Source: Streptomyces sp. PsTaAH-137
GTDB lineage: Bacteria > Actinomycetota > Actinomycetes > Streptomycetales > Streptomycetaceae
DNA: 64,000 bases
NCBI RefSeq assembly: GCF_003259365.1
Contig: NZ_QLLY01000001.1
Location: forward strand, 62,001 to 126,000
Direction of reading: 5' to 3'
Shown here: piece after piece, positions 30,995 through 39,796 of the stretch
How positions within the stretch are numbered: the first letter of the stretch is position 1
Layout: the number at the start of each line of letters is the position of its first letter
Notes under the pieces: model-generated
What the model saw: only the letters and a program-made list of their open reading frames with translations
Databases searched by the model: none
Told to the model about the DNA's origin: nothing
Translations under genes and position numbers: made by a program

Positions 30995-31996
30995 ATGAAG
31001 GCCGGCCGACTCCTCTCGATCCTGCTTCTGCTGCAGACCAGGGGCCTGATGACGGCCGGGCAGCTCGCGGCCGAGCTGGAGGTCTCCGTCCGCACCGTCT
31101 ACCGCGACATCGAGGCGCTGCACACCGCGGGCGTCCCGCTGTACGGGGACGCGGGGCACGCCGGGGGCTACCGCCTCCTCGACGGCTACCGCACCCGGCT
31201 CACGGGACTGACCACGGACGAGGCCGAAGCCCTCTTCCTGTCCGGGGTCCCGGGCCCGGCCGCCGACCTCGGGCTCGGCCCGGTGCTCGCGGCCGCCCAG
31301 CTGAAGGTGCGGGCCGCGCTCCCCGCCGAACTGCGCGCGCACGCCGACCGGATCAGCGCCCGCTTCCACCTGGACGCCCCCGGCTGGTACGCGGAGGAAG
31401 AGGCGACGGAGCACCTGACGGCCGTGGCATCCGCCGTGTGGGAGCGCCGGGTGCTCCGGGTCGTCTACCGTCGCTGGCGCGAACCCACCGACGTGGAAAG
31501 GACATTGGAGCCGTACGGGCTCGTCCTGAAGGCGGGCCGCTGGTACGTCGTGGCCTCCGCCGGAAGCGGCCCGCCGCGGACCTACCGCGTGGACCAGATC
31601 CTCGAACTGCATCTCACTGACGAGGAGTTCACCACTCCCGCGGAGTTCGACCTGGCGGAGTACTGGCGGGCGTACCAGGAGGACTTCCACCGCCGTCTGC
31701 ACTCCGGGGAGGCCGTCGTGCGGCTGGCGCCCGGAGCGGCCGACCGGCTCACCGGCGCCGCCGCGCGGGCCGCCCGCACCACGGGCCGTACCGAGAGCGA
31801 CGGCTGGCTCCGTGCCGTCCTGCCCATCGAGTCGATCGGGCACGCGCACGACGAGTTCCTCCGGCTCGGCGCGTCGATCGACGTTCTCGAACCGGCGGAG
31901 CTGCGGAGGCGTCTGGCGGCGACGGCGAGGGCTCTCGCGGAGCTGTACCAGGGGGCGGCAACTGAACTAGAGGCCACGGCAACTGACGGGACGTAG
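30995..31996 (+). CDS. YafY-type helix-turn-helix regulator with WYL domain
   Basis: A 333-residue regulator. Residues 1-60 are a DeoR-like helix-turn-helix (LMTAGQLAAELEVSVRTVYR, DIEALHTAGVPLYGDAGHAG). Residues about 135-215 hold the WYL domain (VLRVVYRRWREPTDVERTLE, PYGLVLKAGRWYVVASAG, YRVDQILELHL), and a WCX-type C-terminal extension follows. WYL domains sense ligands, often nucleic acid or nucleotide related. It is divergent from the hypothetical pair, with a perfect inverted repeat between, so local autoregulation and control of the pair is the likely role. Confidence 0.9.
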   Translation: MKAGRLLSILLLLQTRGLMTAGQLAAELEVSVRTVYRDIEALHTAGVPLYGDAGHAGGYRLLDGYRTRLTGLTTDEAEALFLSGVPGPAADLGLGPVLAAAQLKVRAALPAELRAHADRISARFHLDAPGWYAEEEATEHLTAVASAVWERRVLRVVYRRWREPTDVERTLEPYGLVLKAGRWYVVASAGSGPPRTYRVDQILELHLTDEEFTTPAEFDLAEYWRAYQEDFHRRLHSGEAVVRLAPGAADRLTGAAARAARTTGRTESDGWLRAVLPIESIGHAHDEFLRLGASIDVLEPAELRRRLAATARALAELYQGAATELEATATDGT

Positions 31997-32032
31997 GCCA
32001 CTCGCACGTCCTCACCCCAAGGGAGCCCGCAC

Positions 32033-32314
32033 ATGCCCCGCCCCCACCGCAGACGCCCCCGTCCGCTGATCGCCACCGCCGCTGCCGCCGCCCTCGCCGC
32101 GGCCGGGATCACCTTCCTGCCCGGCGACGACGCCTCCGCCGCCACCGCCCGCCAGGCGGAGAGACTGGACCGCGGCCTGGTCAGCGTGCACACCGACGCC
32201 GGGAACCCGGCTACAAGGACGTGCCGATCAGCCCGCCCGCCGGCGGCACCACCCCCGACGGCGTCGCCTACACCTACGAGGCGAACGACGCGGCCGGTGA
32301 TCACCACGCCATGA
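32033..32314 (+). pseudogene. Remnant of a rhamnogalacturonan lyase gene (PL11-like)
   Basis: The first 58 codons read as a signal peptide plus the mature start of a streptomycete rhamnogalacturonan lyase (ARQAERLDRGLVSVHTDAGN). Then the reading frame shifts: from 32209 another frame gives GYKDVPISPPAGG and TTPDGVAYTYEANDA, which matches a block normally some 60 residues further on in such lyases. After that the match ends. So at least two internal deletions have left under a tenth of a gene that is usually about 600 codons or more. The family recognition is from memory of the conserved segments and should be checked by search. A ribosome-binding site (AAGGGAG) and the ATG survive. Confidence 0.7.
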
Positions 32315-32322
32315 GAAGTGCG

Positions 32323-32340
32323 GCCCGCTCGCTCGCGGGC
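32323..32340. terminator. Small hairpin after the GH74 gene and lyase remnant
   Basis: GCCCGC (32323-32328) pairs with GCGGGC (32335-32340) around TCGCTC. It lies 20 bases beyond the GH74 stop (minus strand) and after the lyase remnant (plus strand), a natural place for a bidirectional terminator. The stem is only six base pairs. Confidence 0.4.
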
Positions 32341-32359
32341 GGGCCCACGCCCCCTCTGA

Positions 32360-35017
32360 TCAGTTCACCGCACAGCTCTGCCCGTCCAGCCTGATCGCCG
32401 TCGGCTTCGCGTTCGCCGTCCCCGGCCGCGAGCCCGTGAATCCGAACGCCGCCGAACTCCCGGCCGTCACCGTCCCGTTCCAGCTGACGTTCTTCGCGGT
32501 GACCGACGCGCCCGACTGGGTGTACGAGGCGTTCCACAGCTGGGAGACCTTCTGGCCGTCGGCGAAGGTCCAGTCGAGGGACCAGCCGGACCAGTCCGTC
32601 GAGCCGGTGTTGGTCACCGTCACATCGGCCTGGAAGCCGCCCGACCACTCGTTGGTGATCTTGTACGTGACCGTGCAGGCCGCCGTCGGCGTGCCGGGGC
32701 CGTCCGCCGTGTCGCCGTAGACGACGCCCCGGCCGTTCGTCGAGACGTACACCCGGCCGTACACGCGCGGGTCACCGGTGATCGCCGCACCGGTCCAACC
32801 CCACTGGTGGGCGTCGTCGTTGACGCGGGTCCAGGTCGCGCCCGCGTCCGTCGAGCGGAAGATGCCGCGCACCCCGCCGATCTTCGCGCTCGTGTACAGG
32901 GTCTGGTACGTGGCGCCGGGCGCCGCCTTGCCGAAGCCGATCGTGTCGGCCTGCTGCACGTTCGACAGCTTGGTGAACGTGGCGCCGCCGTCCGTCGAGT
33001 GCCACAGCCCGTACGCGCCCGACGCCGAGCCTCCGGCCAGCCAGATGTCGCCCTTAGTGCCGGGCACCGCCTTGAAGCGGACCGGACCGTCCGTCGGCAG
33101 CCCGGTCGACGCCTTCGCCGTGAAGGACCTTCCCCCATCCGAACTCGCATAGAGAGTGCCGGACTTGAAGGCGTAGAAGAGGGAGGCGTCGGCGCGATCC
33201 GATTCGACGACCGCACCCGCCGGTACCCCGCTCGCCGCGGTCCACGACGAGCCCGTACCGGTCTGCACGCCCGCGCCGTCCGGGCTCCACACGAGCCGCC
33301 CGCCGTCCGCCGACACCGCGACCGTGCCGCCGCCCGTGACGCCCGACGGATCGGTGCCGGCCGCGGACCAGTTGGCGCCGTTGTCCTGGGAGAGGGCCAC
33401 GTGCGCGCCCGAGTCGACGTTCCCGGCGCGCACCACCACGTCCGGCTTGCCCTCCGCGAAGTCCAGGCTCGTGCTGGAGGTGAAGTTCGGGGAGGTGTAC
33501 ATCATCGACGGCACCTTCGTCAGGTCCGTGTGCCGGAAGCCGCCGATGTCGCCGAGCGCGGAGAGCAGCGGCGCCCCGGAGGGCGGCGAGGCCAGATCGT
33601 TGACCGCCGTCTCCTCAAGTCCCTTGACCATGGGGGTGATCGTGAACGTGCCGCCCGAGTCCCACTTCCCGAGATCCTCGGTTCCGTAGACCGTGGCGCC
33701 CGTCCCGTACATCATCCGGTCCGAGTCGAACGGGTCGATCTCCAGCGCCTCCGTCATCCAGCCCAGCTTCGGGGTCTGCTCGGGCGGCGAGGGGTTCGCG
33801 CCCCACGTCAGCCACGGCACCGACGACACGTCCATGGTGTAGCGGTTCGCGCGGTTCGGGTACGACGTGTAGTCCCACGCCTTCGTCCAGGTGCCGCCGC
33901 TGTCCGTCGAGCGGAAGATCAGCGTGTCCGGCCACCAGGAGCTGTAGCCCGACACCATCACCGTGCCGGGGTGCTGCCGGTCGATCGTCAGACCGCTGAA
34001 GCCGTAGTAGGTGTCCGCCTCGGCGACCGGGCTGATGTCCTTCCACTCGCCGGTCTTCGTCGCGTACCGCCACACCTGGCCCTTGCCGCCGTCGTACGGG
34101 CCGCCCTTGTCGCTGTAGGCGATGTACAGATAGCCGTTCTCGGCGTCGAGGACGCTCTTGTGCGGGAGGTGTCCGGTGGGCTGGCCCGCCACCCGCTCCC
34201 AGGTCGCGCCCGCGTCCGTCGAGCGGTAGACGGAGTTGTCCTTGTCGGCGACGCCGACGTAGAGCGTCCGGGTGCGGTCCGAGCCCGTCGCCGACGACTC
34301 GTCGAACGTCACCCAGACCACGCCCTGGTTGTCCGAGGCGTAGCCGGAGGTGTCGGACGGGTCCTGCTGATAGTTCCCGACGTTCGGGAAGGACGCCACC
34401 TGCGACCAGGTCACCCCCGCGTCCGTCGACCGCCACAGTCCCTCGCCGCTGGGCGCGCCCAGGTAGAGGACCCGGTCGTCGTGCGGGTCGATCGCGAGCC
34501 GCTCGCCCATGCCGCGGCCCGGCATGTTGCCGCCCAGCTTGAAGGGCAGGTCGGTCTTCTTCCAGGTGGCGCCGCGGTCGGCCGAGCGCAGCACCGCGCC
34601 GTTGCCCGGGTCCCAGTCGTTCGTGTACGTGCCGACGGCCGCGTACACCTTGTCCGGGTCGACGGAGTCGGTGGCGAGGGAGGCCACGCCCGTGTGACCC
34701 CAGTCGTCCCAGCCGACCGAGTCGAGGAGCGGTGTCCAGGACGCGGTGTCCTGGTTCCAGCGGTAGGCGCCGCCGATGTCGGTGCGGGCGTAGGCGAGGT
34801 TCTTCTCGGAGCGGTTGAAGACGATGCCGGGGACGAAGCCGCCGCCGTCGATGCGGGCGTTCTTCCAGGTGTACGTGTCGGCGGCGAGCGCCGTGGCCTT
34901 CGGTTCGGCCGCCGCTGACACCTGAGTGCCTGTCAGCAGGCCTGCGGTGAGCCCGAGTACGACGGTCAGGAGGAGGCGCGTACGTGAAACACGGGCATGG
35001 CGAGGTGGTCGTGGCAT
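32360..35017 (-). CDS. Secreted xyloglucanase/endoglucanase, GH74 with C-terminal CBM2
   Basis: An 885-residue secreted enzyme. Residues 1-36 are a Sec signal peptide (RTRLLLTVVLGLTAGLLTGT). Residues about 45-770 are the double seven-bladed propeller of GH74 with many S-T-D-x-G-x-T-W blade repeats; the two candidate catalytic aspartates are in ARTDIGGAYRW (D80) and SALGDIGGFRH. Residues about 785-885 are a family 2 carbohydrate-binding module (YKITNEWSGGFQADVTVTNT, later WTFADGQKVSQLWNAS and the terminal cysteine). It cleaves xyloglucan or mixed beta-glucan. The start at 35017 is chosen because the signal peptide begins there. A terminator separates it from GH48 upstream, and no CebR box is seen before it. 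Confidence 0.93.
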   Translation of the reverse strand: MPRPPRHARVSRTRLLLTVVLGLTAGLLTGTQVSAAAEPKATALAADTYTWKNARIDGGGFVPGIVFNRSEKNLAYARTDIGGAYRWNQDTASWTPLLDSVGWDDWGHTGVASLATDSVDPDKVYAAVGTYTNDWDPGNGAVLRSADRGATWKKTDLPFKLGGNMPGRGMGERLAIDPHDDRVLYLGAPSGEGLWRSTDAGVTWSQVASFPNVGNYQQDPSDTSGYASDNQGVVWVTFDESSATGSDRTRTLYVGVADKDNSVYRSTDAGATWERVAGQPTGHLPHKSVLDAENGYLYIAYSDKGGPYDGGKGQVWRYATKTGEWKDISPVAEADTYYGFSGLTIDRQHPGTVMVSGYSSWWPDTLIFRSTDSGGTWTKAWDYTSYPNRANRYTMDVSSVPWLTWGANPSPPEQTPKLGWMTEALEIDPFDSDRMMYGTGATVYGTEDLGKWDSGGTFTITPMVKGLEETAVNDLASPPSGAPLLSALGDIGGFRHTDLTKVPSMMYTSPNFTSSTSLDFAEGKPDVVVRAGNVDSGAHVALSQDNGANWSAAGTDPSGVTGGGTVAVSADGGRLVWSPDGAGVQTGTGSSWTAASGVPAGAVVESDRADASLFYAFKSGTLYASSDGGRSFTAKASTGLPTDGPVRFKAVPGTKGDIWLAGGSASGAYGLWHSTDGGATFTKLSNVQQADTIGFGKAAPGATYQTLYTSAKIGGVRGIFRSTDAGATWTRVNDDAHQWGWTGAAITGDPRVYGRVYVSTNGRGVVYGDTADGPGTPTAACTVTYKITNEWSGGFQADVTVTNTGSTDWSGWSLDWTFADGQKVSQLWNASYTQSGASVTAKNVSWNGTVTAGSSAAFGFTGSRPGTANAKPTAIRLDGQSCAVN

Positions 35018-35074
35018 GGAGGGTCCCGGGGGTGAAGGGGGAGAGGGAGGCGGGGGGAGAGAGAACGTGCGGTG

Positions 35075-35108
35075 GCCGGGCGGCCCCCGGGGAGAGAGGC
35101 CGCCCGGC
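35075..35108 (-). terminator. Terminator between GH48 and GH74
   Basis: GCCGGGCGGCC (35075-35085) and GGCCGCCCGGC (35098-35108) form a perfect 11-bp stem with a 12-base loop, 35 bases beyond the GH48 stop on the minus strand. It should separate GH48 transcription from GH74, although 57 bases remain before the GH74 start. Confidence 0.8.
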
Positions 35109-35142
35109 TCCTCTGAGCACGGAGCCGCTGCCGGGCGGGGCG

Positions 35143-38046
35143 TTACTCGAGCAGCTCCGCGTACGAACCCATGGCGAGCGCGATGTCCGCCTGGGCCCAG
35201 AACCGGTGGTACGTGAACGTCGGTGCGGCGCCGCCCGCCAGATAGGCCTCGACCTTCGACCAGTTGGGATCGTCCTGGTAGAAGGAGCGCAGCGAGGAGA
35301 ACGTCGACGAGGAGTTGACGGCGTCGCCGTTCGGCATGGTGCCGGTCCAGCCGGACGGCACGTACACCGGGTCGTCGAACCGGCTGTAGTCGGCCCGCGT
35401 CTCGGGCACCGCGATGCCGAGCGCGTCCTGGTCGTTCTCCCACATGCCGTCGAGCAGCGCCTTCGCCGTCGACTTCGCCTCCGCGTCACCGGACCTGGCG
35501 GCGTAGTACGTCAGCGTCTTCGCGTACGCGGCCGCCACACCCACGTCGTTCGTGTAGTCGGCGACGGAGACGTGAAGGGACGTGTTCGCGCCGGGACTCG
35601 ACGCGTTCCAGGTGTCGGGCTTGCCCGACCACTGGAGGGTGGAGGGGATCCGGAAGGTGCCGTCGGGATTGACCGTCGTCTCGGACAGGGCCCAGCCGAC
35701 CCACTTGTCCAGGACCGCCTTCGCGTCGGCGTCGCCCGTCTGCTGGTAGTACTCGGCGACACGCTCCATCGACCACGCCTGGAAGCCGAACCACTGGTTC
35801 GACGGCGGGTCGTGGTAGACCGGCGCCTCGTCGTAGTACATGCCGTAGAAGGTCGGCGTGCCGGACGGAGGCGTCGCGTACCGCCCCTGCCAGCTGTTCG
35901 TCGCACCGCCCGCGATGGCGCCCTCGTCCGACTGCAGCCAGCGGTAGAACTCCAGCTGCCGGTCGAGCGACGTGGCCCAGTCCTGCTGTCCGGTCGCCGA
36001 CTTGGGCTTCAGGTCGGCGGACGAGGACAGCGCGTACGCGGCGAGCGGGTTCTGGTACCCGCCGTGCGTGTGGCTGGAGCCGATGCGCCAGGCCCAGCCC
36101 GCCGAGGTGTCGGTGGCGCCGCCCCACGCGTAGTACCAGGACAGCAGATAGTGCGAGGCGTCCTTGCCGGTGCCGGCCGGGCAGGCGGCCGGGCCGACGC
36201 AACCGCCCACCTTCTTGAAGTACTTGTCGTACATGGCGTAGCGCAGATAGTCGCCCATCTTCGCGGCCTTGCCGACGGTGGCCGACACCTCGGAGCTCTT
36301 GCCCTGCTCCTTGGCCCAGATGTCCGCCCAGTACGCGGCCTGCACGGCCCGCGCGTCGGCGTCCGGCGCGTTCGTGTACTTCCACTGCCTGGCGTACGAC
36401 GAGTCACCGGTGAACAGGTCCAAGTACCCGTTCTTGCCGCCGTACTTGAAGGCGTCACAGGTGGGCTGCGGGACCGTCTCCCACACCGACTCCTGCGCGC
36501 CGCGCTGGAAGGTGTTGATGTAGGACGGGCCGGTCGCCGTCGGGCCCGCCTCACACTTCCCGGGTTCGTTGCCGTAGCCGTACGTGTTGTCGACGTCCTG
36601 GAGCCAGTGCATGCCGTAGACGTCGTCGGTGCCGTACGCGCTCTTCAGCTCGGCCGCGATCGGGTCCGTGCCGACGGAGACCGACGGGTCCAGCTTCGCC
36701 GGGTACTGCGACGGCAGATCCTCCTCGGGCGCGTACGTCGCGGGTTTCGACGCGTTGTAGAAGGAGTTCGTCGGCTGGTCGGCGTGCGTGGGGATCATGT
36801 ACTTCTCCATGATCTCCCAGGCGCCGTTGAACTTGGACCAGTCGCCGCTGACCTTGCCGTACATGGCCTGGAGCCACAGCAGGTACGAGTACGCCTCGGA
36901 GGTCGTCTCGTGGCCCTGGTCCGGCGCCTCGACGATCAGCGTCTCCACCGAGTGGTACGGGATGCCCTCCGGCGAGAAGTAGCCGTTCGCCGGGTCGGTG
37001 ATCTTCCCGTAGAGGTCCAGGAAACGAGTGTCGTACTCCTTGCCCGCCGCCAGCTGGGTCACCGTGACCGTCGCCTTGGTGTGGCCGGGCGCGCTGACCG
37101 TGAAGGTGGCGGCGCCGGTGCCGGAGGCGTCCGCCGCGACGGTCACCTTCTGTGCCGTGTCCCAGTTCGACGCAGTGAAGGTGAGGCTCGCGCCGGAGGA
37201 GACGGACAGCCCCGTGTTGCCGCTGGTGCGGGCCGTGGTGACGGTCACGTTCGCCGTCGGTTTCGTGGACAGCTTCACGTCGAATGTGCCCGACTTGCCT
37301 TGCTGGACGCCGAGTTGGGACGGCGTCACCGACACGGCGGGGCCCGCCGCGACCGTGATGCCGACCGGTGTCGACTCGCCGGACGCGCCCTGCCCGTCGT
37401 ACGCCTTCGCGTACAGCGAGTGCGTGCCGGCCGCGAGGGAGTCCGTGCCCAGCGCGTACGGGGACGTGGTGTCGGTGCCGAGCAGTGTTGTGTCGTCGTA
37501 GAACTCGACCTTGCTGATGCCCGCGCCGTCGGCCGCCGCCGCGGTCGCCGCGAGCGGCACCGTGTCACCGGCCGTGTAGACCGCCCCGGCCTGCGGGCTG
37601 GTGAGCACCGCGACCGGCGGCTGATGGGCTCCTGTGCACGTCGTGCCATTGATCGCGAAATTCGTGGGGGCCGAATTCGAGCCGCTGTACGTGAATTGCG
37701 CGCCCGTGGTCGCGGCGGCGCCCGCCGCGATCTTTCCGTTGTACCCGGCGTCCTTCACCGTCACGTTCTTGCCGGATTGCGACCATGTCCCGTTCCAGCC
37801 ATTGGTGAGTTTCTGGTCACCGGCGTAGGAGTAGGTGAGGGTCCAGCCGTCGATCGCCGCGGAGCCGCGGTTGGTGATCGTCAGATCGGCGGTGAAGCCG
37901 GATCCCCAGTCGTTGGTCCTGTAGTCGACGCTGCACTCAACTGCCGCTGCCTGAGCGGTGGTTGGCAGAGCGGCGAGAGTGGCGAGCGGTAGTGCGAGTG
38001 CCGCCGTGGCAGCGGTCCATAGCCGCCGGGCCCGTCTCTTGGGCAT
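35143..38046 (-). CDS. Secreted reducing-end cellobiohydrolase, GH48 with N-terminal CBM2
   Basis: A 967-residue secreted exocellulase. Residues 1-33 are a signal peptide; about 36-135 a CBM2 ([40 protein letters not shown]); about 140-230 an Ig-like domain ([20 protein letters not shown]); about 233-325 a second beta-sandwich domain; about 330-967 the GH48 barrel. The catalytic glutamate is in [22 protein letters not shown]48 enzymes release cellobiose from reducing ends and are key to crystalline cellulose breakdown. The ATG at 38046 follows GAAGGA and begins the signal peptide; the longer frame to 38118 would cross the CebR box. Divergent from GH5 and GH6. Confidence 0.95.
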   Translation of the reverse strand: MPKRRARRLWTAATAALALPLATLAALPTTAQAAAVECSVDYRTNDWGSGFTADLTITNRGSAAIDGWTLTYSYAGDQKLTNGWNGTWSQSGKNVTVKDAGYNGKIAAGAAATTGAQFTYSGSNSAPTNFAINGTTCTGAHQPPVAVLTSPQAGAVYTAGDTVPLAATAAAADGAGISKVEFYDDTTLLGTDTTSPYALGTDSLAAGTHSLYAKAYDGQGASGESTPVGITVAAGPAVSVTPSQLGVQQGKSGTFDVKLSTKPTANVTVTTARTSGNTGLSVSSGASLTFTASNWDTAQKVTVAADASGTGAATFTVSAPGHTKATVTVTQLAAGKEYDTRFLDLYGKITDPANGYFSPEGIPYHSVETLIVEAPDQGHETTSEAYSYLLWLQAMYGKVSGDWSKFNGAWEIMEKYMIPTHADQPTNSFYNASKPATYAPEEDLPSQYPAKLDPSVSVGTDPIAAELKSAYGTDDVYGMHWLQDVDNTYGYGNEPGKCEAGPTATGPSYINTFQRGAQESVWETVPQPTCDAFKYGGKNGYLDLFTGDSSYARQWKYTNAPDADARAVQAAYWADIWAKEQGKSSEVSATVGKAAKMGDYLRYAMYDKYFKKVGGCVGPAACPAGTGKDASHYLLSWYYAWGGATDTSAGWAWRIGSSHTHGGYQNPLAAYALSSSADLKPKSATGQQDWATSLDRQLEFYRWLQSDEGAIAGGATNSWQGRYATPPSGTPTFYGMYYDEAPVYHDPPSNQWFGFQAWSMERVAEYYQQTGDADAKAVLDKWVGWALSETTVNPDGTFRIPSTLQWSGKPDTWNASSPGANTSLHVSVADYTNDVGVAAAYAKTLTYYAARSGDAEAKSTAKALLDGMWENDQDALGIAVPETRADYSRFDDPVYVPSGWTGTMPNGDAVNSSSTFSSLRSFYQDDPNWSKVEAYLAGGAAPTFTYHRFWAQADIALAMGSYAELLE

Positions 38047-38087
38047 GCCCTGGTCCTTCGCTTGGTGGGGGTGAACCTGTGAACCAG

Positions 38088-38101
38088 TGGGAGCGCTCCC
38101 A
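38088..38101 (-). promoter_or_regulatory. CebR operator upstream of GH48
   Basis: TGGGAGCGCTCCCA is a perfect 14-base palindrome and matches the known consensus of CebR, the LacI-type cellobiose/cellotriose-responsive repressor of streptomycete cellulases. It overlaps the last base of the proposed GH48 -10 box and lies 42 bases before the start codon. Confidence 0.93.
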
Positions 38102-38129
38102 GGATGATGAGGAGTCAAATGGGGGTCAA
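38101..38129 (-). promoter_or_regulatory. Promoter of the GH48 gene
   Basis: On the minus strand TTGACC (38129-38124), 17 bases, then CATCCT (38106-38101). The -10 box abuts the CebR palindrome, a layout that would allow direct repression. Placement is by pattern only. Confidence 0.5.
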
Positions 38130-38141
38130 GAGACTTGAAGA

Positions 38142-38157
38142 GTCGAATTAATTCGAC
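38142..38157. promoter_or_regulatory. AT-rich 16-base palindrome between the divergent cellulase promoters
   Basis: GTCGAATTAATTCGAC is a perfect 16-base palindrome with an AT core in a very GC-rich genome. A smaller inverted repeat, TCAAG (38126-38130) and CTTGA (38134-38138), lies beside it over the GH48 -35 region. Neither is part of the CebR box, so a second regulator, possibly an activator, may bind here. Confidence 0.6.
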
Positions 38158-38180
38158 AGTGGTTTTCCGGAACGCGTCTG

Positions 38181-38209
38181 TTGCTTGACGGCAGTTCCTT
38201 CCCTACAGT
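38181..38209 (+). promoter_or_regulatory. Promoter of the GH5-GH6 operon
   Basis: TTGCTT (38181-38186), 17 bases, TACAGT (38204-38209). The predicted transcription start near 38216 is about nine bases before the second CebR-like box, so repression by roadblock is plausible. Confidence 0.5.
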
Positions 38210-38224
38210 CCTCCCAGCAACCAG

Positions 38225-38238
38225 TGGGAGCGATTCCA
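38225..38238 (+). promoter_or_regulatory. CebR-like operator upstream of GH5
   Basis: TGGGAGCGATTCCA keeps the left half of the CebR palindrome and is changed at two positions in the right half. It lies just after the proposed transcription start and 54 bases before the GH5 ATG. It is likely a weaker site than 38088-38101. Confidence 0.8.
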
Positions 38239-38291
38239 TCAGTCGACGCGCCGGCTTTCCGCCGTCGCGCCCGAGCTGCAAGGAGTCGCTC

Positions 38292-39767
38292 ATGCGACAC
38301 CCCCCGCGCCACCTGTCACTGTGGGCGTGCGCCGCACTAGCGGCGGCCACGCTCGTCCCCCTGACCGGATCCGCGTCCGCGGCCGCACCCGCCTGCTCGG
38401 TGGAGTATTCCGTCACCTCGCAGTGGGACAGCGGCTTCCAGGGCGCAGTGAAAGTCACCAACAACGGTGCCGCGAAGGACAGTTGGAGCCTGTCCTTCGA
38501 TTTCGCCGACGGCCAGAAGGTCACCCAGGGCTGGAGCGCCAGATGGTCCCAGTCCGGTACGACGGTCACCGCGGCCAACGAGTCGTGGAACGGCGCGCTC
38601 GCCTCGGGCGGCAGCGTGTCGGCCGGGTTCATCGGGTCGTGGTCGGGCGCCAACACGGTGCCCAGGACCTTCAAGCTCAACGGCGTCACCTGCAACGAGG
38701 ACATCACCGACCCGACGGATCCGACCGATCCCACGGACCCCGGTGACGGCACCGCCCCGGCCCTGAAGGCGTCGGGGAACAAGCTCGTCGACGCCACCAG
38801 CGGGGCCACGCGCCGGATCCTCGGCGTGAACCGCTCCGGCGGCGAGTTCATGTGCGTCCAGGGGTACGGGATCTTCGACGGACCTGTGGACGACGCGTCG
38901 GTGGAGGCCATCGCCGACTGGAACGCGAACGCCGTCCGCATCCCGCTCAACGAGGAGTGCTGGCTCGGCCTCGACAACATCAAACCCGAGTACGGAGGTG
39001 CCGACTACCGGTCCGCGATCAAGGACCTGGTCACCAAGGTCAAGGCGCACGGCATGACGCCGATCCTCGAACTGCACTGGTCCTACGGCCAGTACACCGG
39101 GAACTCGGCCGGCTGCTCCGACGTCCACGCCACCTGCCAGAAGCCGATGCCGGACGCCCAGTACACCCCTGCCTTCTGGTCGTCGGTGGCCAGTGCCTAC
39201 AAGGACGACCCGCAGGTCGCCTTCGACCTGTTCAACGAGCCGTACCCGGACCGTGCCACCTCCACCCTCGATCAGGCGTGGGCCTGCTGGAGGGACGGCG
39301 GCACCTGCCCCGGCATCGGCTACGAGGTCGCGGGCATGCAGACCCTCGTCGACGCCGTCCGCACGGCGGGCGCCGGCAACCTCATCCTGATCGGCGGCCT
39401 CGCCTACTCCAACGATCTGCGGCAGTGGCTGGCCCACCGGCCGACCGATCCGGCCGGAAATCTCGCCGCCGCCTACCACGTCTACAACTTCAACACCTGC
39501 GCCAGTGAGAGCTGCTGGGACGAGCAGCTCGCGCCGGTCGCGGCCCAAGTGCCGCTGGTGGCAGGGGAGATCGGTGAGAACACCTGCTCCCACGCCTTCA
39601 TCGACCGGGTCATGAAGTGGTTCGACGACCGTGAGCTGTCATACCTCGGCTGGACCTGGAACACCTGGGACTGCGCCTCGGGTCCCTCGCTGATCAGCGA
39701 CTACGCCGGCACACCGACCGCGTTCGGCGCCGGTCTGCGCGACCACCTGCAAGCCATCGGCAGCTAA
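38292..39767 (+). CDS. Secreted endoglucanase, CBM2 plus GH5
   Basis: A 491-residue secreted endo-beta-1,4-glucanase. Residues 1-33 are a signal peptide; about 36-140 a CBM2 (CSVEYSVTSQWDSGFQGAVK, WSARWSQSGTTVTAANESWN); then a short linker of D-P-T repeats; about 158-491 the GH5 barrel. The acid/base glutamate is E316 in FDLFNEPYPD and the nucleophile is probably E426 in LVAGEIGENTC. The start at 38292 has AAGGAG six to eleven bases upstream; longer frames run into the promoter. It is followed after 29 bases by the GH6 gene, forming an operon under the CebR-like site. Confidence 0.94.
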   Translation: MRHPPRHLSLWACAALAAATLVPLTGSASAAAPACSVEYSVTSQWDSGFQGAVKVTNNGAAKDSWSLSFDFADGQKVTQGWSARWSQSGTTVTAANESWNGALASGGSVSAGFIGSWSGANTVPRTFKLNGVTCNEDITDPTDPTDPTDPGDGTAPALKASGNKLVDATSGATRRILGVNRSGGEFMCVQGYGIFDGPVDDASVEAIADWNANAVRIPLNEECWLGLDNIKPEYGGADYRSAIKDLVTKVKAHGMTPILELHWSYGQYTGNSAGCSDVHATCQKPMPDAQYTPAFWSSVASAYKDDPQVAFDLFNEPYPDRATSTLDQAWACWRDGGTCPGIGYEVAGMQTLVDAVRTAGAGNLILIGGLAYSNDLRQWLAHRPTDPAGNLAAAYHVYNFNTCASESCWDEQLAPVAAQVPLVAGEIGENTCSHAFIDRVMKWFDDRELSYLGWTWNTWDCASGPSLISDYAGTPTAFGAGLRDHLQAIGS

Positions 39768-39796
39768 TCCAAGCGACAGAAAGGGACACCCCCACC

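Noticed and set aside
34984..37992. 1002-codon plus-strand reading frame opposite GH48
   Set aside because: Composition is Arg/Val/Gly-biased, with no domain pattern; GH48 with CBM2 on the minus strand explains the sequence.
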